Counted from the first letter of the stretch, positions 1 to 10,026 are shown. The stretch is 64,000 bases of DNA from Pirellulaceae bacterium (GCA_029243025.1 JAQWSU010000051.1:62001-126000), one strand, 5' to 3'. Program-made: numbers and translations. Notes: generated by a model from the letters alone, not told the origin.

Positions 1-331
1 CACCAGCGACCTTGACAACTTTGTCGGCCTTGGCCGGCTTGCCTGACATGGGGCAATTGGTTTGTACAAACTGGCCGGTCATCGCCAGTTGATGATTGGC
101 TTTGGTGGCAAACTTCTTTGTGTTCTTAGCGAAGGCACCGGGGCAACCGGGGCAGCAAAAGTAAACCTTCCCCCCTTTGTAATCGGCGGTTGCTTCCGGG
201 GTGATGGCTTTACCGGAAACGATGCATTTCACTTTGCTGAGGTCAGTTTTTTTCGCATCTTCCGCGACCAGAGTTCCAGCGATGAACATTGCGGTGATCG
301 AAAACGCGGTTACTAATTGTCGCTTAAGCAT
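1..331 (-). CDS. Secreted YHS/TRASH-like protein, partial at its C-terminus
   Basis: The reading frame starts at an ATG at 331, preceded by a GAGGGA ribosome binding site, and runs off the left edge (about 110 codons visible). The N-terminus is a signal peptide (MLKRQLVTAFSITAMF, then a cleavage region ending in VAED). Two similar Cys-containing units follow: KCIVSGKAI with a CCPGCPGAF motif, then CPMSGKPAK. This resembles the YHS/TRASH metal-binding families, in which Cys pairs bind a metal. The role is inferred as an exported metal-binding protein. The exact family and the C-terminal part cannot be settled here. Confidence 0.75.
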   Translation of the reverse strand, partial: MLKRQLVTAFSITAMFIAGTLVAEDAKKTDLSKVKCIVSGKAITPEATADYKGGKVYFCCPGCPGAFAKNTKKFATKANHQLAMTGQFVQTNCPMSGKPAKADKVVKVAG

Positions 332-513
332 GGGTTTCCCTCTCCCTCAGATATCGATGTGGATGGTGGATCGGCCTTTGCAGGTTTGTCTCCCCGCTTT
401 TTCATTTCGGCCTACATTATACAGATACGTAATCCGGTTGTGATCCCGTAAATCAACGACTTCTTACCGTGTTTTTGCGGCATACGTGTCAATGAATCCT
501 GGTCATGGGTGAT

Positions 514-1086
514 CTATCCGACCTGCTGGGGCCCTAATTGGTTCAATAGAAGCTCGAGATAGCTGCGTTTCTCCGGTCGTGAAAGTTTCAGGTGCTCGGC
601 GAGCGACAGGAGGGCCACCTTCGTGGCATCTAAGTGTTTCAGGTCGCTCGTAATCTCGAGCTCCACAAATTGTCCCAGTTGGTCGATTTCATCCAGGCAG
701 ATTTCCACCTGATAGCCTTGCCATTCGTATTCCGCTTTTCGGCGATACTTACGGACTGTCATGACGGGCTCGTATTCGAGCAGAGTGAGTAATTCGACAA
801 ACTGTTCCGAATACTCACGACCGTCTAACAAAGGGAGTTCTAGTTCCCTTCGAGTTTTTGTCGTGTCGTCAATTCTGGCGCCTTTGTAGGTGATGAAGTT
901 CTCGGAGCCAATGGCTCGAAGTCGGAGCGCTTCGTCAGTCTTTCCAAAGTCTTTTTGAGGGTGCGCGAAATAGGTGTCGATCTGTTCGATCGGCGGTCCA
1001 ATGACGGTGCCCAGCTTTTCTATTTTCTCGATGGCCTCATCGAGGCTGTTAATCCAAAACTTCTTTTCGACTTCAAATTGCATCAT
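514..1086 (-). CDS. CYTH domain protein (class IV adenylate cyclase / triphosphatase family)
   Basis: A 190-residue protein whose N-terminus carries the ExExK signature of the CYTH superfamily (FEVEKKF). Further charged strands typical of the triphosphate tunnel fold follow (ITYKGAR, TRRELELP, RKYRRKAEY, EICLDEIDQLGQFVELE). Family members hydrolyse inorganic or organic triphosphates, or make cAMP in the CyaB branch, using the tunnel and divalent metal. The substrate cannot be told from sequence. The gene lies 21 bp downstream of a secreted propeller-like gene and probably ends an operon that begins with the thiamine gene. The start could be either of two adjacent ATGs. Confidence 0.85.
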   Translation of the reverse strand: MMQFEVEKKFWINSLDEAIEKIEKLGTVIGPPIEQIDTYFAHPQKDFGKTDEALRLRAIGSENFITYKGARIDDTTKTRRELELPLLDGREYSEQFVELLTLLEYEPVMTVRKYRRKAEYEWQGYQVEICLDEIDQLGQFVELEITSDLKHLDATKVALLSLAEHLKLSRPEKRSYLELLLNQLGPQQVG

Positions 1087-1107
1087 CGACCCAGTGGTTG
1101 TAAAAGT

Positions 1108-2013
1108 TTAACGATTTTGCGTGTTATTAGTTATCGGTACCATATAGAACGGACTTGGCTTTTTCTCGCTGGTTAGGAAAAGGGTTTTACCGTCGTTGCC
1201 GTAGCAAACGGCCTCTCCCTGCTTCCGTGGTGGTAACGCGATTGTTCTCAGAGGCCGTTGGAGGGCCGTCTGCCAGCTTTCGCCTGCTCGTCGTTGCAAC
1301 TCTGCGCCATTACCCAAGTAGGTAATTGCGAAGCCTCGAGAGCCGTCGGGGGCCAAATCAAGGCCTGTAACGATTGGAAAGCGGATCTCACCGATCCGCT
1401 GGGCGATTTGGGTTTGAGTGCGTTGCGTGGGATCCCAGTTGAGTTGCCAGACAGGACTGGGGAACAGCACTTGGTGATGTTTTCTTTTTTCGATCAAGAG
1501 AAATTGGTTATCTCGTGGGTCGTAGGCGACCGCTTCGCAGTTGTGCGCCCGTTTGTCGGCGTAGCTGAAATCAATGCGATGAACAACCTGGGTGTCCTTT
1601 TTGGGCGTTTTCGGTTCCAGGGCCGTATAGAGCGTGTAATTTCGACGTTTGAGGTCATTGCAGCCCGTATCGGCGACAAAGAGGAAAGGTCGGTCTTGAT
1701 AGCGAAACGTTCCCATGTCTTCCCAATCAATCGCCTGGGCTCCACGAAGTGCACTGGTGCCTGCGTGCTTCCCCGATCGATCGAAAGCAAAGAGGCGAGG
1801 TTTGTCGCCCGAATCATTGTGGGTCCAGAAAATGTTCGGATGGCGATTGGATGCGGCCAGCCCGCTGCTTTCCGTGATCTTGTCGTTTTTGAGCGTCCCG
1901 AGCAATTTCGGAGTACCATACTGAAGATTCGACGAAGGCTCGCTGCTGAGTGCGCTGTCGATCGAGGTCGCCACGAGAATTGCTATCATCATGGGGGCAA
2001 GTCGGAGCATCAT
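1108..2013 (-). CDS. Secreted propeller-like protein of unknown function
   Basis: The 301-residue protein starts at the ATG at 2013, which overlaps the stop of the upstream thiamine gene as ATGA, so translation is probably coupled. A longer open frame to 2166 would run inside that gene and is not used. The N-terminus is a signal peptide (MMLRLAPMMIAILVATS, then ALSSEP). The mature part has recurring strand-rich segments (ESSGLAASNRHP, FWTHNDSGDKPRLFAFD, DWEDMGTF, FVADTGCND, NCEAVAYDP, VTGLDLAPDGSRGFAITY) that look like blades of a beta-propeller. No catalytic motif is evident. The thiamine link is positional only. Confidence 0.7.
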   Translation of the reverse strand: MMLRLAPMMIAILVATSIDSALSSEPSSNLQYGTPKLLGTLKNDKITESSGLAASNRHPNIFWTHNDSGDKPRLFAFDRSGKHAGTSALRGAQAIDWEDMGTFRYQDRPFLFVADTGCNDLKRRNYTLYTALEPKTPKKDTQVVHRIDFSYADKRAHNCEAVAYDPRDNQFLLIEKRKHHQVLFPSPVWQLNWDPTQRTQTQIAQRIGEIRFPIVTGLDLAPDGSRGFAITYLGNGAELQRRAGESWQTALQRPLRTIALPPRKQGEAVCYGNDGKTLFLTSEKKPSPFYMVPITNNTQNR

Positions 2014-3086
2014 GGCGTGTCTCCGTAGCTGGTTGAGGTGACTGCAGGGGTCAGTTGTTGTCGAAAGCGGGCCACTTGTTCGGCGGGTTGCGGACTGTTC
2101 CAGATCGCTGCACCAACGGCGACTCGATGGATGCCAGTATTGAGCACCGATTCGGTTTCGGGCCATCCGATGCCGCCGATGGCGAAGGCGGGCAAGGCAA
2201 CCTGGTCGCTAATCTGCTTCAACAGTGCAAGTCCTGGAAAGTCCGCAAATTGTTTTGTTTGAGAGGGAAATGTAGGGCCGACGCCAATGTAATTTGCGCT
2301 GTCACTCACGGCTTGTTGGGCCTCGGTCAGCGAATGCGTGGAGACGCCGATCAACGGTTCTGTTCCCATGATCTGCCGCGCTTCGTGAACTTGCATGTCG
2401 TCTTGACCGAGATGCACACCATCCGCACCCGACAAGCAGGCGATGTCGGGTCGGTCGTTGACGATCATAAGGGTGGTCGAGTCGGCCGTGGCTTTCCGCA
2501 GGGCGTGTGCGCGTTGCAACAGTTGTCGATCATCAAGTTGCTTATCACGTAGTTGGAGCATGTCGACACGGGAGTCAACGAGTTGTCTCACCCTTTTCTC
2601 GAAGTTCAACGCCCCATCGGCCCCATCGATCAGAACGTACAATTTGGCATCTTTCAAGACTGACGTGCCGACTTGGAGAGCACGGATGGCACTCTCGAGT
2701 TCATAGCTTTGATAACGTAACCCTTCAAAGCTTGCCGCGACGATCGGGTTGGCGAGCTTGCCGTATTCCTCCAAACAGCGCATCGCCTGCTGGACTCGAT
2801 TTAAACTGGCAATTGCCACATCGTGCAATGAACCGCGTTCGAACTCTTTTTCAGTCGTGAGAGCCCGGCCGACGTCTCGAGACGTATCACGTGCCGAAAC
2901 ACGTTGGGGGCCCAATTGGGCGATTTTTGCTGCCAAATCATGTCGGATCTGCTTGCAATGCTGCGCAAGCCCCGGATTTTGACTGACAAATCGCAGGTAC
3001 TCCTCGACGACACGCAATCCTTCGGCGGCTCGATTTGCGTTGACATCGATGATTCGCATTGCATTTTGCGAAAAAGAGGCTGTCAT
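2010..3086 (-). CDS. thiE: ThiD2-ThiE fusion: HMP-P kinase-like domain plus thiamine phosphate synthase
   Basis: From the ATG at 3086 the protein has 358 residues. The first ~140 residues, beginning RIIDVNANRAAEGLRVVEEY, match the ThiD2 family, described as an alternative hydroxymethylpyrimidine phosphate kinase often fused to ThiE. The C-terminal ~210 residues are a ThiE TIM barrel: MLQLRDKQ, IVNDRPDIA, GADGVHLGQDD, GVSTHSL, YIGVGPTFPSQTK and FAIGGI. ThiE joins HMP diphosphate and the thiazole phosphate to give thiamine phosphate. The open frame continues 103 codons upstream to an ATG at 3395. That stretch lacks a recognised domain and a clear ribosome binding site, so the shorter start is preferred. 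No TPP riboswitch was recognised upstream. Confidence 0.88.
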   Translation of the reverse strand: MTASFSQNAMRIIDVNANRAAEGLRVVEEYLRFVSQNPGLAQHCKQIRHDLAAKIAQLGPQRVSARDTSRDVGRALTTEKEFERGSLHDVAIASLNRVQQAMRCLEEYGKLANPIVAASFEGLRYQSYELESAIRALQVGTSVLKDAKLYVLIDGADGALNFEKRVRQLVDSRVDMLQLRDKQLDDRQLLQRAHALRKATADSTTLMIVNDRPDIACLSGADGVHLGQDDMQVHEARQIMGTEPLIGVSTHSLTEAQQAVSDSANYIGVGPTFPSQTKQFADFPGLALLKQISDQVALPAFAIGGIGWPETESVLNTGIHRVAVGAAIWNSPQPAEQVARFRQQLTPAVTSTSYGDTP

Positions 3087-3500
3087 AAAAACTGTCCAGT
3101 TGTCCCGGTGGGGCACATCCAAATTTGTCGGTCGAGCAAGGAAAGGGCTGGGTGCGAGGCTGATTCGGGGAGGCTTTCTCCAGTCGGCCCCTTTTGATGC
3201 TACGGATCGCAGTGTTGCAGAAGCGAGAGGGAATGGCAATTGAACGCCGCTGAGTCGTTTGGCCTCCTCCGTTGGCGGGAATTCTACGTAAGTGTCGCGT
3301 TTCTGTTGGACTGGGATGCTGAGATTGCCGATCGAGCGGTTGGTGGTCGATACGATTTCCGGTGGACGATTTGGATCTGGAAGCAGCAATGGCATCGCCT
3401 AACTCTTTGATAGCGAATACTTTGGCTTGATCGGGTGGCAACAGAAAGCTAGAATTCGGCTCAGGTTTCGAGGAATCGCAGGTGCGAGGTTGGTGAGGCC

Positions 3501-4109
3501 ATGGACGGGATCTTCCAGCATGTTTGTCGTCTTTCCGTGTACGCGTGGCCGGGTCTTGGGCGGATCTGGCGCCATGGGGCGTTCCTAGGGCTGCTGTACG
3601 CATTCGGATTCACGGCATTATTGAGCGCGGCCTTGGTGAGTTCTCTGGTCTGGGACGAATTGCTCCCTGATGGGGTTCGAGTGCTTTTGTGGTTCTTGAC
3701 GCTGCTCTATTGGGTCCTGGGTTGGGTTGATTCGAACCGTTTTTTGGCCAATCATCAGTTCGTTTCTGCCCGGGATGGACAGTTGGACTTGTTCTTGGCT
3801 GCTCGCGGGGAATACTTAAGATGTAAATGGAAGGGTGCAGAGGATCTGTTATGCAGCATCTTGCATGAGAATCCTCGTGATACAGAAGCTAGATTAATGC
3901 TGGCGACCTTGAGTCGGCACCAAGGTTTGCTAGAGGAGGCTCGGGAACATTTGCGACGACTTCAACGATTAGAACGAGCTTCTGAATGGAATATGGAGAT
4001 TGAGCGAGAGTGGAGACTGCTCAGCCGATTAGAAACCTCCGGCAATTTGGACGAATCCATGCCGGAGGGTCGACCCGGACTGGTCAATGAACGCTCGATA
4101 GCGGCATGA
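3501..4109 (+). CDS. Membrane-anchored TPR-like protein
   Basis: A 202-residue protein with two hydrophobic helices (about residues 25-50 and 57-77, with WFLTLLYWVLGWVD), then a cytoplasmic helical part with tetratricopeptide character (AEDLLCSILHENPRDTEARLMLATLSRHQG, positions ~113-142, then EEAREHLRRLQRL). The start ATG follows GGTGAGG. TPR domains bind partner proteins, but the partner is unknown. It precedes clpC by about 150 bp on the same strand, which hints at a shared stress or envelope role but proves nothing. Confidence 0.75.
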   Translation: MDGIFQHVCRLSVYAWPGLGRIWRHGAFLGLLYAFGFTALLSAALVSSLVWDELLPDGVRVLLWFLTLLYWVLGWVDSNRFLANHQFVSARDGQLDLFLAARGEYLRCKWKGAEDLLCSILHENPRDTEARLMLATLSRHQGLLEEAREHLRRLQRLERASEWNMEIEREWRLLSRLETSGNLDESMPEGRPGLVNERSIAA

Positions 4110-4256
4110 CCTATACGAGAGAGAAAACCATTTTAAACGGAACGAATGAAGCGAGAGTCTTGCCTTGCCGGAAGTGTGCCGGATCGTTGTGTTGTATCAA
4201 CCGCGAATAGTTGACGCCTGACTTGTTTTCATCGTTTGCTCCGAAGGAGCTTTCAA

Positions 4257-6806
4257 ATGTACGAACGATTTACGGACCGTGCCAGAAAAGTGATGCAACT
4301 GGCAAACCAAGAAGCGCAACGGTTCAACCACGAATACATCGGCACCGAGCATATTCTGCTCGGTCTGGTGAAAGAAGGTAGTGGTGTCGCTGCGAACGTG
4401 CTCAAAAACCTCGACGTGGACCTGAGAAAGATTCGCCTCGAAGTCGAGAAGCTCGTCCAGAGCGGACCAGAAATGGTCACGATGGGCAAGTTGCCGCAAA
4501 CGCCTCGTGCCAAGAAAGTCATCGAGTACTCGATGGAAGAGGCGCGAAACCTGAACCACAACTATGTGGGTACTGAGCACATCTTGCTTGGACTCTTACG
4601 AGAACAAGAAGGGGTCGCTGCTCAGGTGTTGATGAACCTCGGCCTGAAACTCGAAGAAGTTCGCGAGGAAGTTCTCAACCTGTTGGGTCACGGTATGGAA
4701 GGGGGCGAAACGACTCGCGGAGGTCGCGAAGGTGGTGGATCCGAAGGCAATCCTTCCAAAAGTGGCAAATCCAAGACACCGGCGCTGGACAGCTTCGGTC
4801 GAGATTTAACCGAATTGGCCCGTCAAACTAAGCTTGACCCTGTCATCGGTCGCGAGCGAGAAATTGATCGTGCGATTCAGATCCTCTGTCGACGTACGAA
4901 AAACAACCCCGTTCTCCTAGGAGAAGCCGGCGTCGGTAAGACCGCGATCGTGGAAGGCTTCGCACAACGGGTCATTAGCGGTAATGTGCCCGAATTGCTT
5001 GCAGACAAGCGAATCGTTGTGTTGGACTTGGCGATGATGGTCGCTGGCACGAAATATCGCGGTCAATTCGAAGAACGAATCAAGGCCGTGATGAACGAAG
5101 TTCGTCGCGCCAAAAACACGATTCTGTTCATCGATGAATTACACACGCTGGTGGGAGCGGGCGGTGCGGAAGGCGCCATCGATGCGGCCAACGTGCTCAA
5201 GCCTGCTTTGGCTCGAGGTGAAATTCAGTGCATTGGTGCCACAACGCTTGATGAATATCGCAAGTACATCGAAAAAGATAGTGCTTTGGATCGTCGTTTT
5301 CAGATCATCATGGTCGATCCGGCGACCAAGGGTGAGACGGTTGAAATTCTGAAGGGATTGCGTGATCGGTACGAAGATCACCACCGTGTTCAGATCACGG
5401 ACGATGCGATCGAGGCCGCCGTGGAAATGTCGAGCCGGTACATCACCGGACGCTGTCTTCCTGACAAGGCGATTGACGTGATCGACGAATCGGGAGCTCG
5501 TGTGCGGCTTCGAACAATGACTCGACCGCCGGACTTGAAAGAGATTGACGAAGAAGTTGAACGCCTGAATAAGGATAAAGAAGAAGCGGTTGCCAACCAA
5601 GATTTTGAGAAGGCGGCTTCCCTTCGGGATCAGGCTGACAAGCTTCGCAAGAAAAAAGATGCCATTACCAGAGACTGGCGAGAAAAGTCTCGGCAGACCG
5701 ATGGCGTCGTCGACGAAGAAGTCATTGCGGAGGTCGTTTCCAAGATGACTGGCATTCCGCTTACACGTCTGTCTACCGAAGACAGCATGCGACTGATGCG
5801 GATGGAAAATGATCTGCACAATCGGGTCATCAGCCAAGATGAAGCCGTCAAAGCGATTGCCAGAGCGGTTCGTCGCAGTCGTAGCGGATTGAAAGATCCA
5901 AAACGGCCGACCGGCTCCTTCGTGTTCGCAGGACCTACGGGTGTTGGCAAAACCTTGCTCGCCAAGGCACTCGCCGAATTTATGTTTGGTGATGAAGACG
6001 CGCTCATTCAAATCGATATGAGCGAGTACATGGAGAAACACAATGTCAGTCGCTTGATCGGTGCTCCCCCTGGTTACGTTGGATACGAAGAAGGGGGCCA
6101 ACTTACCGAGAAAATTCGACGTAGGCCGTACGCGGTGGTGCTTCTCGATGAGATCGAAAAGGCTCACCCCGATGTGTTCAACATGCTGCTGCAGGTAATG
6201 GAAGAGGGACGTCTCACCGATAGCTTCGGTCGAAACGTTGACTTCCGAAACTGTGTGCTCATCATGACCACGAATGCGGGTGCGGAAGCGATCAAGAACG
6301 AGCAGTCGTTCGGATTCCAAGCACCCGATGATGATGCCTCCTACGAAAGTATGAAGGCACGTGTGAACGAGCGGATCGAAAAGGTCTTCCGACCCGAATT
6401 CCTCAACCGGTTGGATGATACGATCATCTTCCGACACCTTACCAATGAAGATCTGAAAGAAGTGATCGACCTGGAATTGGGCAAGGTTCGCGAGCGATTG
6501 CTCGAACGAGGCCATGAGCTGCTCCTGACCGAGGAAGCAAAACAGTTCTTGATTCGAAAAGGCTCCAATCTCGATTACGGGGCTCGCCCGCTTCGTCGAG
6601 CGCTCGAGAGTTTCATCGAAGATCCGATGTCGGAAGAGCTGCTGAAGGGTGAATTCCAAGGCATGGAGCGAATTACGGTTGACGCTGTCAAGGATGATGA
6701 AGGTAAGATCCGTCATCTAACCTTCAAAGGCATCCCGACTGAGCCTGATGAACAACCGGCCGCTGCGGTGGCGGGTGATTCAACCGAGGAACCGGCTTCG
6801 GAATAG
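4257..6806 (+). CDS. clpC: ClpC-type AAA+ unfoldase subunit
   Basis: The 849-residue protein begins [13 protein letters not shown] at 4257, 8 bases after GGAG; seven codons upstream are excluded. Two Clp_N repeats (residues ~1-145, [12 protein letters not shown] and [12 protein letters not shown]) precede NBD1 with Walker A GEAGVGKT (~222) and Walker [13 protein letters not shown]-type linker ([20 protein letters not shown], ~440-460) marks it as ClpC rather than ClpA or ClpB. NBD2 has GPTGVGKT (~559), the [18 protein letters not shown] loop and a ClpB-D2-small domain. It would feed substrates to ClpP in the cytoplasm. A terminator follows. The C-terminal tail is acidic and low complexity. 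Confidence 0.97.
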   Translation: MYERFTDRARKVMQLANQEAQRFNHEYIGTEHILLGLVKEGSGVAANVLKNLDVDLRKIRLEVEKLVQSGPEMVTMGKLPQTPRAKKVIEYSMEEARNLNHNYVGTEHILLGLLREQEGVAAQVLMNLGLKLEEVREEVLNLLGHGMEGGETTRGGREGGGSEGNPSKSGKSKTPALDSFGRDLTELARQTKLDPVIGREREIDRAIQILCRRTKNNPVLLGEAGVGKTAIVEGFAQRVISGNVPELLADKRIVVLDLAMMVAGTKYRGQFEERIKAVMNEVRRAKNTILFIDELHTLVGAGGAEGAIDAANVLKPALARGEIQCIGATTLDEYRKYIEKDSALDRRFQIIMVDPATKGETVEILKGLRDRYEDHHRVQITDDAIEAAVEMSSRYITGRCLPDKAIDVIDESGARVRLRTMTRPPDLKEIDEEVERLNKDKEEAVANQDFEKAASLRDQADKLRKKKDAITRDWREKSRQTDGVVDEEVIAEVVSKMTGIPLTRLSTEDSMRLMRMENDLHNRVISQDEAVKAIARAVRRSRSGLKDPKRPTGSFVFAGPTGVGKTLLAKALAEFMFGDEDALIQIDMSEYMEKHNVSRLIGAPPGYVGYEEGGQLTEKIRRRPYAVVLLDEIEKAHPDVFNMLLQVMEEGRLTDSFGRNVDFRNCVLIMTTNAGAEAIKNEQSFGFQAPDDDASYESMKARVNERIEKVFRPEFLNRLDDTIIFRHLTNEDLKEVIDLELGKVRERLLERGHELLLTEEAKQFLIRKGSNLDYGARPLRRALESFIEDPMSEELLKGEFQGMERITVDAVKDDEGKIRHLTFKGIPTEPDEQPAAAVAGDSTEEPASE

Positions 6807-6836
6807 GCCCGCTTGCCTCGCTACTTCACGAGTTCA

Positions 6837-6870
6837 AAAGGTCCGTCAATTGACGGACCTTTGTTTTGCG
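6837..6870 (+). terminator. Rho-independent terminator of clpC
   Basis: A perfect 26-base palindrome at 6837-6862 (two 13-base arms, AAAGGTCCGTCAA and its complement) is followed by TGTTTTG. It lies 30 bases after the clpC stop. The arms meet without a loop in the linear sequence, so the real hairpin would open a few central A/T pairs. Confidence 0.8.
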
Positions 6871-7069
6871 CCTGGTTGTGAAAGCAGAGCAAATGATGAC
6901 TCGATAGTGATTTAAAGATACCTATCTTGCCTGTCCTTTCTATCTGTAGTGATCGGTAATCTTTCCTCAAGCCTTAGGGATGACGATCCGAATAATAGTT
7001 ACGGTCGATCAGACTGCGTCGTGCGCTCGCATGGCGCTCCTGTTTAACAACTGAGGTGGAACGCGAGTC

Positions 7070-7936
7070 ATGTCTGAAGGATCGGTTGCTCCAGATCGCC
7101 CCTCCCAGGGGCTACTACATTCAATGACCGATTGGGTCGCTGACTGGGGCGCCGTCGTGATCAACGCATTCGTTGCTGTGGGGGACTTCGCTCAGTTTGC
7201 GGGAAAGACAATTTCCTGGATGTTTACTCGCTTGCCGCGTCGAGAGACATTGCTGCCGAACTTCTTCGAAGTGGGTGTGCTCAGCTTGCCGGTGGTTGCA
7301 TTAACCGGAACCTTCATTGGGATGGTGTTGGCGGTCCAAAGCTACTTTCAGTTTCGACAATTGGGTTTGGAAACTCGCCTGGGTGCAGTCATCAACATGT
7401 CATTGGTTCGTGAATTGGGTCCGGTATTGGCTGCGACGATGTTGGCGGGACGAGTCGGAAGCCGACTTGCTGCACAGTTGGGAACGATGCGGGTGACGGA
7501 ACAGATTGACGCTCTCGATAGCATGGGGGCCAACCCCATTCACTACTTGGTCGTTCCGAGATTTCTGGCTTGCTTCTTTGTAATTCCTTCGCTGACGGTA
7601 ATGGCGGACTTTATGGGCGTCGTTGGTGGGTATTTTTATAGCATTGTGTTTTTGGGCATCGATAAACATCACTACCTTTACAACTCGCAGCAATATGTGG
7701 GCACTTGGGATTTCTTAAGCGGTGTTTCGAAAAGCTTTGTTTTCGGTGCGATCATCGCTTTGATTAGTTGTCATCGGGGATTCACCTGCCGGCCGGGTGC
7801 TGAGGGTGTTGGGCAAGCGGCCACATCGGCGTTTGTACAGTCTTTTGTTCTGATTCTCGCTTCTGATCTGTTCATGAATATTGCATTGGATGCGCTCTAC
7901 TATGCCATTTGGCCAGAGGGTGCTTCCTTGCTCTAG
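7070..7936 (+). CDS. mlaE: MlaE/YrbE-type ABC transporter permease
   Basis: A 288-residue integral membrane protein of the MlaE family. An amphipathic N-terminal helix is followed by about five membrane segments. Family hallmarks include GTFIGMVLAVQSYFQF, ELGPVLAATMLAGRVGSRLAAQLGTM and EQIDALDSMGANPIHYLVVPR. In Mla systems it pairs with the MlaF ATPase and MlaD to move phospholipids between the outer and inner membranes. The next two genes encode exactly those partners, so an operon is well supported. The start ATG is preceded by GAGGTGG. The presence of the system fits a diderm envelope. Confidence 0.93.
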   Translation: MSEGSVAPDRPSQGLLHSMTDWVADWGAVVINAFVAVGDFAQFAGKTISWMFTRLPRRETLLPNFFEVGVLSLPVVALTGTFIGMVLAVQSYFQFRQLGLETRLGAVINMSLVRELGPVLAATMLAGRVGSRLAAQLGTMRVTEQIDALDSMGANPIHYLVVPRFLACFFVIPSLTVMADFMGVVGGYFYSIVFLGIDKHHYLYNSQQYVGTWDFLSGVSKSFVFGAIIALISCHRGFTCRPGAEGVGQAATSAFVQSFVLILASDLFMNIALDALYYAIWPEGASLL

Positions 7937-8007
7937 TTGCGATGTTCGGTGGTATATCAATGGTTGTTGATGCGGCGACATTAATTCAAAATCAGCAGGA
8001 TTCGAAG

Positions 8008-8832
8008 ATGGCTGACGCGGCAGAATCTGCGGCGGATGAACGCTGCCTGGTGGAAGTTGACCACGTGGGTGTCAGCTTTGGCAATCAGGAAGTATTGCGA
8101 GATATCCACTTGCAGATTCCTCGTGGAGAAACGCTGGTTGTCATCGGTGAGAGCGGTTGCGGAAAAACGGTTCTGTTGAAGACCATCATCGGTCTCGTGC
8201 GTCCGACTCGAGGTGTGATCCGTTTTGAGGGTCGCGATTTGTCGACTCTGTCTGACCGAGAGCTTACCGCCATTCGTACAAGATTTGGTTTTGTCTTTCA
8301 GCAGGCAGCTCTGTTTGACAGTTTGACCATCGGGCAAAACGTTGCTTTCCCCTTGCGACAGCATCGTGAAATGGCGGATGTCGAAGTCGAGGAGACGGTG
8401 CGCCGGGCATTGTTTGATGTGGGGTTGCCCGAATCGGTTGTTTTCAAACGGCCTGCCGAAATTTCGGGAGGAATGAGGAAACGCGTCGGGTTGGCTCGAG
8501 CGCTCGTAATGGGCCCCGAATTAGTTCTGTATGACGAACCGACGACAGGCCTTGACCCAATTATGAGTGACGTCATCAACGAATTGATTATGAGAACACA
8601 ACAACGTACTCACGTTACAAGTGTCGTCATTACCCATGATATGAATACCGCTCAGAAGGTTGCCGATCGAGTCGTGATGATTTACCCGCTTGCACGCCTC
8701 GGCGAGCAGGATCCACAAATTATTTTTGATGGCCCTCCGGAGCAGCTTGAATTGTCCGAAGATCAGCGTGTATTGCAATTTGTACGAGGCGAGGCTGGCG
8801 AACGTTTGATGGAACTGCGTCGCGATCATTGA
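8008..8832 (+). CDS. mlaF: MlaF-type ABC transporter ATPase
   Basis: ATPase with Walker A GESGCGKT, Q-loop VFQQAALFDSLT, signature SGGMRKRVGLARAL, Walker B LVLYDEPTTGLDP and H-loop VITHDM. The SGGM signature and the TGLDP segment are typical of the MlaF branch. The chosen ATG at 8008 (274 residues) follows AGGA seven bases upstream. The frame stays open to 7909, overlapping mlaE, so earlier starts are possible. It powers lipid transfer through MlaE at the inner face of the cytoplasmic membrane. Confidence 0.92.
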   Translation: MADAAESAADERCLVEVDHVGVSFGNQEVLRDIHLQIPRGETLVVIGESGCGKTVLLKTIIGLVRPTRGVIRFEGRDLSTLSDRELTAIRTRFGFVFQQAALFDSLTIGQNVAFPLRQHREMADVEVEETVRRALFDVGLPESVVFKRPAEISGGMRKRVGLARALVMGPELVLYDEPTTGLDPIMSDVINELIMRTQQRTHVTSVVITHDMNTAQKVADRVVMIYPLARLGEQDPQIIFDGPPEQLELSEDQRVLQFVRGEAGERLMELRRDH

Positions 8833-8878
8833 TCGGGATCAAAAACGCGAAGAACAACGGAATCAGAAAGACCGAGTC

Positions 8879-9973
8879 ATGGAAGAACGAGTACTTCAAT
8901 TTCGCGTTGGCGTGTTGGTCGCAGCCACAGTCATCATTGCCGTCATTTTGGTCGTTATCTTCGATGGTGGCCAAGGCGTGCTTGCGGGACGTAAGACGGT
9001 CTTTATCCATTTCCCTTCCGCGCCAGGAGTGACCGTCAATACCCCTGTGCGAAAGAGTGGCATTTTGGTGGGGCGTGTCACGGCTGTCGATCTGGAGGAT
9101 GATGGTGGAGTCTTAATTACGGCACGCTTGGAGTCCAATCGGAAAATCAAGACGAATGAGATTTGTCGGATTGGAACAGGTAACTTTCTGGGGGACGCCA
9201 TGCTGGAGTTTGTCCCGAGTGGCGAGAAAGGCTTGCCTAATGAAACCCTGGAGGACGGGGCGTATCTCGAAGGTATCGTTTCAAAAGATGCCATTTCGAT
9301 GATGAGTGATGCGATGCAAGTGTTCACCACTCTCTCATCCGACTTGCGGATCGTGTTGGGCTCTGTCGAAGAGGCTGGCACAGAAATTGGGCAAGTCGCA
9401 AAAAATCTCAATGTCTTGGTGGTGAATAACCAGGATCAGTTCAGTCGTATCATGGGAAAGACAGAACAGGCGATTGGTCGATTCGATACCACGATGATTG
9501 CGGTGCAGGACGTGGTCACCGATGAAGAACTCATGTTGAAACTAAAGCAGGCACTCGACGAAGTTCCCCAAGTGTTAGCCGATACGAGCAACTTGATTGC
9601 TGGGTTGAGTCGAGTTGCTGACGAGGCGGAGCAAAATCTTGTATTCCTCCAGGGGCTGACGAAGCCTTTGGGCGAACGGGGAGATGAAATTGCCTCCTCA
9701 TTGACAAAAAGCCTGCGAAGATTGGATGGCGTCATGCTCGAATTACAGCAGTTCACCAAAGCGATTAATGAAAGTGAAGGGACGTTGGGACAATTCGTTC
9801 ACAATCCCGACCTCTATCAGCGGCTGAATAATGCCGCTGCGAATATTGAGGATATCACCTTCCAGTTGCAGCCCATCGTTGACGATGCTCGTGTGATCTC
9901 CGATAAGATGGCACGTAATCCCGGACGGATTTTGCGAGGAGCCATCGGTCGCCAGCAATCTGGCTTGAAGTAG
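8879..9973 (+). CDS. mlaD: MlaD-like MCE domain protein
   Basis: A 364-residue protein with one N-terminal membrane helix (GVLVAATVIIAVILVVIF, residues ~9-26) and an MCE domain (TPVRKSGILVGRVTAVDL, GTGNFLGDAMLEFV). A long helical C-terminal region follows (~150-350). MCE domains form hexameric rings that bind and pass lipids in the periplasm. E. coli MlaD is about 180 residues, so this is a long version with an extra helical part that could bridge the periplasm, as in other extended MCE proteins. It is third in the mlaE-mlaF-mlaD operon, 46 bp after mlaF. Confidence 0.9.
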   Translation: MEERVLQFRVGVLVAATVIIAVILVVIFDGGQGVLAGRKTVFIHFPSAPGVTVNTPVRKSGILVGRVTAVDLEDDGGVLITARLESNRKIKTNEICRIGTGNFLGDAMLEFVPSGEKGLPNETLEDGAYLEGIVSKDAISMMSDAMQVFTTLSSDLRIVLGSVEEAGTEIGQVAKNLNVLVVNNQDQFSRIMGKTEQAIGRFDTTMIAVQDVVTDEELMLKLKQALDEVPQVLADTSNLIAGLSRVADEAEQNLVFLQGLTKPLGERGDEIASSLTKSLRRLDGVMLELQQFTKAINESEGTLGQFVHNPDLYQRLNNAAANIEDITFQLQPIVDDARVISDKMARNPGRILRGAIGRQQSGLK

Positions 9974-10026
9974 TTCTCAGCAGGTCGAACTCTTGGAGAC
10001 GCAAGATCTTCCCAGCCTGGTGATGT

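Noticed and set aside
1258-2028. A 256-codon rightward frame
   Set aside because: It is antisense to the propeller-like gene, which has a signal peptide and a coupled start.
3087-3500. A TPP riboswitch ahead of the thiamine gene
   Set aside because: No CTGAGA or ACCTG-type conserved aptamer segments were found on the correct strand.
2938-3603. A 221-codon leftward frame
   Set aside because: It overlaps the ThiD2-ThiE frame, is low-complexity in character and has no domain.
5139-6716. A 525-codon frame on the strand opposite to clpC
   Set aside because: It lies wholly within clpC and has no family motifs; a codon-bias shadow.
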